Positions 43,223 through 64,000 of a stretch of DNA of 64,000 nucleotides are shown here, in pieces. A program made the translations under genes and the position numbers. Each line of letters starts with the position of its first letter. Position 1 is the stretch's first letter. A model generated the notes under the pieces. The model made no database searches and had not been told where the DNA came from. It was given only the letters and a program-made list of their open reading frames with translations. The DNA lies in the NCBI RefSeq assembly GCF_000003815.2, contig NC_049990.1, forward strand, positions 3,318,438 through 3,382,437, written 5' to 3'. This DNA comes from Branchiostoma floridae (Eukaryota; Chordata; Leptocardii; Amphioxiformes; Branchiostomatidae).

Positions 43223-45377
43223 CTGTTGAGTCGAGTAAAGAGCACTGCAGTAGTCAAGTTAGGGCTTGTTGCGGGTGTGGCAATTTCTTTATACTGTATC
43301 AAAGGCCATGGGAACCACACAGCTGATCGATAGGGACCGGAAATATTTCTAGAGTCTGATACAATCGTATCTACACACACACACACTCGTGTAAGCGGTA
43401 AGGTAAATACGATTGTACGCGGCAAAATTTGATTTCAATGAATAGGATGTTCAATGTGTATTTCGGCCTCGAAAGAAGATATCAGAACTCCGTAGAGCGC
43501 GATTCTAAGTGTTTTGAACACAAAGTTTCTTTGCTGTACCAATATCGATGCTGTACTATATCTATGAGTATTTGTATCGTCAATGTTGATGATATCTACC
43601 CCTCAGTTATGAGGGGATACAGACTAAGTCACATTTTGCACACAAAATTCGTGCCTTAGCGCCACCTTGCGAAATAAAGCGGAACACCATTACAACCCTG
43701 AGGAATGCTTAGGTCAGATGTTCAAACCGGGACCCGGCCGGGCTGTATGTGGGAACGAAAAAGTATGATATAAAAGACAACAAAACAGTCACAAAACGTT
43801 TTGAAAAATTATTGGTCTTGAGCACAATTTGTGCATATTTCTTTGTACAAAATTTGGGCACGTCTGAACGCAAATAACACTTAAACTGTGAAAAAAATAT
43901 CAGTCCAACGCCTACATGTATAGTAGCTCATTTTGCGTTATGAGCAAAAGCTAGTGGTTGAAGCTACGTCATCTTGAAGAAATTGCAAATGAGTTTTTGT
44001 GTGGAAAACTGATATAAAGGTTCATAAAACGCATTGTAGGTATTTCCTAGCCTCCGTAGCAGGCTCTCTGGGGCCCTTTTCCGTCTCTTTTTGGCTCATG
44101 ATACACTTTTGCTGGTCATTTATCTTTCTACTGGATCGCTTGACTGCCGGGGCCAGGAAGAAGGCTATGGGGGCTATTTTCACTTTATTCATAAGGCATT
44201 GTGCCATGTGGACTTGATAACTTTTAGGCCATCAGAAGCCGGGCATCATAATTATTCATATAGTTAGTTTTGACCCCTCTCGACCATACAAGTGCCTGGT
44301 GCTTTAAGCAAACCCTGAAAAATATCAGCCGGTCCCGTTTCTCTCCAGCATTCAATTTTCCCCCTTCTCTATTCCTTATAAGGGCACAGCGACCCCATCG
44401 TCACAATCCCGTGGCGTAACCTAACTGTGTTTAACTCAGCTGTCAGCTATGCTGTAACAATAGGGACCGTATTTTCCCTACGTAGGCGTCTGTTTGAGTG
44501 CCCCACACCTGAAACGCGATACCACTGCACGTCATGGCATGTTGGGGTCGACCCACTTATTCGAAAGAAAAACACAGACTTCTTTCTATGTCACACTGCG
44601 CTTAGAGGTCGACATTCATCTACAAGTTTGGCGGGTTTCTGTCTTGCTTTGCCTTTGGACGTACGCGTCTTGTCGCTATTTTAGGACGCATTCGATTCTA
44701 GGCTCCTCGTAAAGAAAGCCTTTGAAAGACGTTCAGGACAAGATGACGCCGCACTTCTGCTTGGAGTTTACGGAAGCGTGTCGTCCGACTCCCACGCGAC
44801 CTTGCACCAAAACCTACTGATGACGTCATGACATGGATACCTGCCAAGAAAAGCCTTTAATTCAATCTGTCCAAAAATAGGAGGAATGCTTTTTAAAAAG
44901 TCCACAAATTACAAAATATGAGTCTATTTTTACACCCTACTAAGCTCCATCGTATAGAAAATATCTAAATTATATTTTTTACTTCAAAAATATTGATTTT
45001 TATGGCTTGTGGTGTTGCCAAGGTGACAGGAAAACACGTTCTTGGCAAATTTTCCTCCCACTAAGCTGACTACCGGAAGACAGTCCTGATTGTCGTCACG
45101 TGGGTTCGACTGGCCGGTGAGTCTCGAGTCCAGGAATTTCCCGGTGAAAAACCGTCTCGAGCTGCGCTTCCTTCTGCTTTTCGCTTTCTTCTGATTTTTT
45201 ATCCTCTCGTTTCTACGTTCTACACGACACAACTTGGTTTATAAGACCTTCAGTGTGTGATTTAAAGCGTTAGGAACTCGGTACATAGTTAGAGAGTGGG
45301 CCAACAGTTCTTTGTTGGACGGGGCGGGAGATTTAAACGTTAAACCCGACGGCGTCGTTGTCCCCACCGTACCCCGG
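43223..45377. other. intergenic, no gene recognised
   Basis: Between the head-to-head sushi and kinase genes, so it should contain both promoters. An (AC)n run lies at 43372-43386. GCCTCCGTAGCAGGCTCTC near 44051 looks like a transposon end. No conserved exon; short frames here are unsupported. Confidence 0.5.
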
Positions 45378-59208
<13,831 letters not shown>

Positions 59209-59374
59209 GTGGGGGAATATTGTCTTTTCTCTACTGCCTTCTCTTCTTCAATATATAGCTTCTCTTTTTTGATATCTAGCAAGGACGCCATCATCTAGCT
59301 TCTCGTCTCTTAGATTGAGATTCTCTTCTTTTATATACATGTATATATGCATTGCATTTAATTCAATACCATGG

Positions 59375-59706
59375 TGTTGTGTGTTGAGTGGATCCCCTCT
59401 GAGTTAATTGACCCCAGAAGTCCTATTCACCTTCATCTGGGGGGGTGTGTTGCCAGTTAGTGCAAAGCGTCCCCACGCCAGACCCCTGGGGTGGTGGAAT
59501 GTCCCAGATATGGTACCAGCTAATTTGAATGCATAGCGTCCCCACGCCAGACCCCTGGGGTGGATGTGGAGAGGAGAGATATAAATAGGGGAGAGCTGGA
59601 GGACGGGGCAGTCCTGCTTGGGGAGAGAGGATCGAGAGTGGAATAAACAAGTATGAATTTGCAAGAAGTCTCCGTATCTTCAATCGGAAAATAACCTGAT
59701 CCAACA
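59375..59706 (+). mobile_element. probable 5' LTR of a Ty3/Gypsy element
   Basis: Starts TGTTG and ends CAACA, a 5-bp inverted terminus. It contains a TATA-like GATATAAATAGG at about 59578 and AATAAA at 59641, in the order of an LTR promoter and polyadenylation signal. A 28-bp block (GCGTCCCCACGCCAGACCCC) occurs twice inside. The partner 3' LTR is outside the window, so the borders are provisional; the end could instead be near 59728, before TTGGCGTTGTCTGG, a plausible primer-binding region. Confidence 0.5.
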
Positions 59707-60533
59707 TTAAGAACCTGGATCTAACATTGGCGTTGTCTGGCAAGGATTGGCAGACGCGGAGACTGACGCAATCGGAAGAGGATTTCAGTGGATTTCTGGA
59801 AGGTTTCATGGAGTTGAGAAGTTAACTTCAAACCCGCAAGATCCTGGGAACGGAAGACTGGGACAGTCGGAAGAAGTTCCAGAGGATTGCTGGGAGGTTT
59901 ATGGTAGTTGAGAAGTACACTACCAATCTGCAGGAGTTGCAGGGAAACGGGGGACTTGGGGATCGCCGAGGAACAACAGGAGACTAGCCTACCAATTTGC
60001 AGGAGTCTGCAGGGAAGCGGAAGGCTGGGGAAAAGACTCGGGGATCACCGGAGGAACAACACAGAAGAATAGCCTTAGGATTGGACACCGTCTTCGTGTG
60101 CGGGGAAGATTCCACAGGACGAAGGCAGAGTTCAACGGAAGGAAGGCAGTGCCCGGCAAGAGGATCTGTTCCTGGACTTTGAACACTTACAGTGTAGAAC
60201 TGTAAGAGGAAAAAGGGAAATTTATTCCAAGGACAGATTCCGGAAGTCGAACAGTTGGTGGATTTACTGTTGTTTTCTGATACTGATTGTTGTTGTGTAT
60301 TGCTGTGTATGTAGTCTCAATCCTGTCTGTACCCAGGAATTTGGAAACTTGATGGATTGCACATGTGGCTTTGACAGGTAGAGTAGAAGGCTCCGGGGGA
60401 GGTACATTGTTGTTCATTGTAGGTGCTTGTACCTATTAGCAGTGTAAAGTTACATTCCTGAGGGCTGGTTCGTTAATACTAGGAATAGTACATTGACTGT
60501 AGCTAGGGTAGGGTCTCTAGATCTGAGCCAACC
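59707..60533 (+). other. retrotransposon leader
   Basis: Untranslated stretch between LTR and gag. It has repeated GGAAGACTGGG, TTGAGAAGT and CAGGAGT.TGCAGGGAA motifs, probably tandem duplication of a leader segment. Confidence 0.5.
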
Positions 60534-63500
60534 ATGGAGAGGTTTGTCAACCTTGGGAAGGAAATGGGCTATGAAGGTGTAGCACTGCAGGAGTTCGTGG
60601 CAAAACAACAAGAACTGGAGATCGCGAAGCAGGCTCTGGAGAGGGAGGAAAGGGCCCTTGAGCGTGAGGCTAGGAAGCAAGCCGAAGAGGCTAGGAAGCA
60701 AGCCGAAGAAGCTAAGAGGAAGCATGAAATAGAAATAGAAGAGATCAGATTTAAGCAGATGGAACACGCCCACCACCTTAACCTAACCGCGCCCAAGGTG
60801 AAGATGGAAAACAATGACACAGATACCGGAAGCGCCGCAGCTAAGGCGAAGAAGCCCAGTCTGCCACCATTCAAGGAAGGGGAGGACATTGACAGTTACC
60901 TCCACCGGTTCGAACGGGTTGCAAGGGCGAGCGAGTGGAAGGAAAACACCTGGGCGCCATACCTCAGTGCCCTATTGTCCGGAGATGCACTGGAGGTGTA
61001 CAGTAGGTTATCAGATAGCGACGCCGGCGACTACCAGAAGGTTAAGGAAGCCGTGCTCAAGCGCTATAAGTTGACGGAGAAGGGATACCGTGCTATGTTC
61101 CGTAACGAGGTCCCAAAATATGGAGAGAGTCCCGACCAGTACGTCACAAGGATAGGTAACTACCTGGATCGGTGGGTAGACCTGTCAGGGACTCCGTCTA
61201 CGTACGCAGGAATTCGCGAGCTGATAGTTAAGGAGCAGTTCCTGGACTCTTGTCCGGCAGACTTAGCCGTGTTCCTTGGTGAGAGAAAACCCAAAACGCT
61301 AGCAAAGCTAGAGGAATTGAGTGAACAGTTCCTATTGGCTCATGATCGGGATCTGTCGACAGGCGTACGTCCCCGTAGCTCGCCAAAGCCAAACCGCAAG
61401 CCTTACCCCAAGCTGTCAGCGAGGTCGGCGGCTCAGACCCCTTCATCCGGAAGGAGCAGTTCTAACCGTGGTGGAAGTGACGGAAGCTTCCCGTGGGAAT
61501 GTCACTACTGCCATAAAACAGGTCACAAGAAGGCAGACTGTCCCCGGAGAAAGGAGACAGCGCTTAAGAAGAGTATGTTCGCCCACGGGCGCTACAAGTT
61601 TTGGGATGAAGCCTTGGGGGAGGAGAACGAGTATTGCAGCTCCGGTCTGGTGAACGGCCAGCGTGTGAAGGTATACCGCGACACAGGCAGTTCGATGACG
61701 TACGTCAATCGCAGACTCGTGCCCAGTAACGCGTACCAGGAAGACAGCATCAAGGTTCGGCTGGCTAACGGAACTGTTGATACCATTCCTACAGCTCAGG
61801 TTGAGCTGGAAGTAGGAGGCACCAGGAAGAAGGTAGAGGTAGGGGTGATGGACACGCCCTACCCGGTGTTGTTAGGTAACGACTACGAGATGGCATGCGT
61901 CGCCACTAGGGCTCAGACCAAGAAACAAGAAGCGCTTGCGAGGAAAGTGGCCGAAGATGAGAAGAGAACAGGCGTTAGACCGAGCCCACTCGTCCTAGAG
62001 CAGGACGAGGAAGATATCCAGTCAGAAGAAGAAGACAGTGCTTCAAGTAGACAGGAAGAAATAGTCGCACAACCACCAACGGTGTTCGATGTGAAACCTG
62101 AGGAGTTGCGGAAGCAGCAACTCAAAGACGTGTCACTACAGTCAGCATGGGAGGATGCTGTGAGCGAAGTACAAGCCAAGGAACTGGAGACGTGCTTCGT
62201 GAAGAACAGGGATGGATTCCTCATGAGGAAGTGGACGCAGTTACCGAAGCAAGGCGCAGCCACTGAGGGTAGCCAGGCGGTGATGCAGGTGGTGGTACCT
62301 GCCGTCCACAGACAGGAGGTTCTTAGACTGGCCCACTCCATCCCATTATCAGGTCACATGGGGATCGCACGCACCAAAGAGCGTGTTCTGAAGCATTTCT
62401 ATTGGCCGGGGGTGATCCGGGATGTGAAGAAGTTCCGCAGGAGTTGTCCGGAATGCCAGAAGACAGCCACCCGCCGTGCCGATGACAGACATACCATGGT
62501 ATGCCCACCAGTAATTGGGGAGCCATTTCGAAGGCTAGGCATAGATATTGTAGGCCCATTACCACGTTCAAATTCTGGGAACAAGTATGTCCTCACTATC
62601 ATCGATCATGCCACCAGGTTTCCGGAGGCCGTAGCCATGCCTTCGATGGAGGCGGAAAGGGTGGTTAAGGAGTTGATTACATTCTTCACTCGTGTTGGCA
62701 TCCCTGAGGAGATCCTAAGTGACCAGGGGGCCAACTTTATGGCCGCCATAACTACGCAAATGTGTGAACGATTGGGAATCGCTAAGATATGGACATCTCC
62801 CTACCATCCGCAAACGAACGGAATGTGTGAAAGGTTCAACGGCACGATGAAGACGATGCTCAGGAAGCTGGTTGATGAGAAAGCGACAGATTGGGATGAG
62901 TATCTCCCATATGTCTGCTTTGCATACAGGGATAGCCCATGTGTGTCCACGGGATTCTCGCCATTCGAGTTAGCATACGGACAACAGGTCAGAGGCCCGC
63001 TGAGGGTCCTACAGGAGACCTGGCTCAACGCTCCAGAACCAGAAGAAGATGTAGCCGAGTACATCACCGAGGTGAAGAACCGCCTTGAATGGGTGAAGGA
63101 ATGGTCCATGCAGATGCAGGAAGAGAAGAAACAGAAGTCAAAACTCTGGTATGACAAGAAGGCCAGAGACCGCGAGTACGAACCGGGTCAAGATGTTCTT
63201 GTCCTGTTGCCCACCTCTGCAAGCAAACTGAAGAAGCAGTGGGCCGGGCCGTATAAGATCTCACGTAAAATGAGCGACGTCAACTATGAAGTAGACACAG
63301 GGCGTCGTGTCAAGAGGAAGAGGATCTACCATGTCAACCTTCTACGTCCATGGGAGAAGCCTGTACAGATTGCAGCTTTCGCCGGGGCCGAGGACGAATT
63401 TGGAGGTGAGGTTCATGGACTAGATGGGCGCCACCCCTACGCATCTGTTACTGATGTACGGGCAACTTTAACTTTAACTTTTCATGGACTAGAGTGGACA

Positions 63501-64000
63501 AGCGAAGAAGAGGACTTGTCCAAAATCATGTATGGGAAGCAGTTATCCCAGGAACAGTTGAAGCAGGTGCAGGAGGTAGTGTGGAGGCATGCGAAGGTGT
63601 TCTCTACGATGCCAGGTCGGACCAATATGGCGAAGATGGACATTCAAACCCATCAGGAAGAGCCAGTTATCCAGAAACCGTACCCCCTCCCACATGCAGT
63701 CAGACCAACCCTGAAGAAGGAACTAGATACCCTGGTGGAAGAAGGGATCATAGTGGAGTCTGACAGTCCGTACTGTGCGCCAGTAGTCCTTGTCGGGAAG
63801 AGAGACGGAGGAACGCGCATGTGCGTAGACTACCGGAAGTTGAACGCTGAGACAGTAGCGGATAAGTATCCCATGCCGAGGGTGGAAGAGCTGGTAGATA
63901 AAGTCGGAGCGTCCAAGTACATCACGGTGATAGACCTCACCAAGGGATTCTACCAGATCCCTCTGACGGATGCCGCACGTCGTAAGTCCGCGTTTCAAAC
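60534..64000 (+). CDS. Gag-Pol polyprotein, integrase before RT (Gmr1-like)
   Basis: One uninterrupted frame of 1155 codons from ATG (MERFVNLGKEMG) to the window's edge, no stop. Order: Gag with a charged coiled-coil start (repeated EEARKQAEEA) and capsid-like region; zinc knuckle CHYCHKTGHKKADC (about residue 323); aspartic protease DTGSS (383) and PVLLGNDY; integrase zinc-binding H-H-C-C (from 592) and catalytic core D671, D730, E766, with exactly 35 residues between the last two; GPY-type module QWAGPYKISRKM; then RT beginning at about 1020, with CAPVVLVGKRDGGTRMCVDY and the first catalytic aspartate in VIDLTKGFYQIPL (1134). Integrase ahead of RT is the reverse of standard Ty3/Gypsy order and matches the Gmr1 group described in deuterostomes (from memory). 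Intact coding so far suggests a young copy; it lies in the kinase's last visible intron. Confidence 0.9.
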   Translation, partial: MERFVNLGKEMGYEGVALQEFVAKQQELEIAKQALEREERALEREARKQAEEARKQAEEAKRKHEIEIEEIRFKQMEHAHHLNLTAPKVKMENNDTDTGSAAAKAKKPSLPPFKEGEDIDSYLHRFERVARASEWKENTWAPYLSALLSGDALEVYSRLSDSDAGDYQKVKEAVLKRYKLTEKGYRAMFRNEVPKYGESPDQYVTRIGNYLDRWVDLSGTPSTYAGIRELIVKEQFLDSCPADLAVFLGERKPKTLAKLEELSEQFLLAHDRDLSTGVRPRSSPKPNRKPYPKLSARSAAQTPSSGRSSSNRGGSDGSFPWECHYCHKTGHKKADCPRRKETALKKSMFAHGRYKFWDEALGEENEYCSSGLVNGQRVKVYRDTGSSMTYVNRRLVPSNAYQEDSIKVRLANGTVDTIPTAQVELEVGGTRKKVEVGVMDTPYPVLLGNDYEMACVATRAQTKKQEALARKVAEDEKRTGVRPSPLVLEQDEEDIQSEEEDSASSRQEEIVAQPPTVFDVKPEELRKQQLKDVSLQSAWEDAVSEVQAKELETCFVKNRDGFLMRKWTQLPKQGAATEGSQAVMQVVVPAVHRQEVLRLAHSIPLSGHMGIARTKERVLKHFYWPGVIRDVKKFRRSCPECQKTATRRADDRHTMVCPPVIGEPFRRLGIDIVGPLPRSNSGNKYVLTIIDHATRFPEAVAMPSMEAERVVKELITFFTRVGIPEEILSDQGANFMAAITTQMCERLGIAKIWTSPYHPQTNGMCERFNGTMKTMLRKLVDEKATDWDEYLPYVCFAYRDSPCVSTGFSPFELAYGQQVRGPLRVLQETWLNAPEPEEDVAEYITEVKNRLEWVKEWSMQMQEEKKQKSKLWYDKKARDREYEPGQDVLVLLPTSASKLKKQWAGPYKISRKMSDVNYEVDTGRRVKRKRIYHVNLLRPWEKPVQIAAFAGAEDEFGGEVHGLDGRHPYASVTDVRATLTLTFHGLEWTSEEEDLSKIMYGKQLSQEQLKQVQEVVWRHAKVFSTMPGRTNMAKMDIQTHQEEPVIQKPYPLPHAVRPTLKKELDTLVEEGIIVESDSPYCAPVVLVGKRDGGTRMCVDYRKLNAETVADKYPMPRVEELVDKVGASKYITVIDLTKGFYQIPLTDAARRKSAFQ

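Noticed and set aside
44984..45232. Basic 82-codon minus-strand frame upstream of the kinase
   Set aside because: No splice context or recognisable domain; expected by chance in 2 kb of intergenic DNA.
59375..59706. Solo LTR unrelated to the downstream polyprotein
   Set aside because: Promoter and polyadenylation order and its position just before leader and gag make a 5' LTR more likely, although the 3' LTR is not in view.

Overview
This looks like a piece of an invertebrate deuterostome genome, most probably a lancelet (amphioxus, Branchiostoma). The genes have many short GT-AG introns and metazoan-type proteins (TAF5, an SLC16 transporter, a polo-like kinase, a DEATH-NACHT receptor, a sushi protein). 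The intergenic and intronic DNA is crowded with short inverted-repeat elements, LINE tails, tRNA-derived SINEs, CA/TG microsatellites and minisatellites. The species assignment is inference from gene content and repeat style; no database was searched.

Layout. 1-2.6 kb: no gene seen. 2.6-7.7 kb (minus): a four-exon 3-beta-hydroxysteroid dehydrogenase gene whose last coding exon is split by an antisense LINE 3' end. 7.8-11.9 kb: intergenic, with several MITEs, a SINE and an inverted repeat. 11.99-30.9 kb (minus): a complete ten-exon TAF5 gene (693 codons, all phases consistent). Its large intron 6 (16.9-26.0 kb) holds an oppositely oriented DEATH-NACHT (NLR-like) gene at 21.2-25.0 kb, which contains a 100-N assembly gap. 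31.2-31.7 kb: an unassigned minus-strand exon and a THAP-like plus-strand fragment. 32.2-35.8 kb (plus): a complete four-exon monocarboxylate-transporter-like SLC16 gene. 36.8-43.2 kb (minus): a small secreted single-sushi protein of three exons. 45.4-59.2 kb (plus): a polo-like kinase of the PLK2/3 type, 13 exons seen, last exon(s) beyond the window. 59.4-64.0 kb: the 5' part of a Ty3/Gypsy retrotransposon with integrase encoded before reverse transcriptase; its 3' half is outside the window.

The most striking property is a recurring one. In TAF5, the sushi gene, the kinase and, more weakly, SLC16, partial copies of exons are arrayed in tandem in the adjacent intron (or 3' flank). Each copy keeps one splice site plus the neighbouring half of the exon. 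I find such arrays at TAF5 exons 2, 3, 5, 7, 9 and 10, sushi exon 2, kinase exons 4 and 11, and the SLC16 last exon. They resemble the 'mirage' exon/intron-boundary minisatellites I recall being described for amphioxus Adh (memory, unchecked), but here they affect at least three unrelated genes within 64 kb, and one array stays in frame.

Several mobile elements are dated by nesting or by empty sites: a piggyBac-like MITE inside a SINE, a Harbinger-like element inside the sushi exon array, a LINE tail inside a TAF5 pseudo-exon copy, and a 3.0-kb Mutator-like element with 487-bp terminal inverted repeats and a PHD-finger gene inside a kinase intron. The genes look like unrelated housekeeping and accessory genes; I see no operon-like functional link between them.
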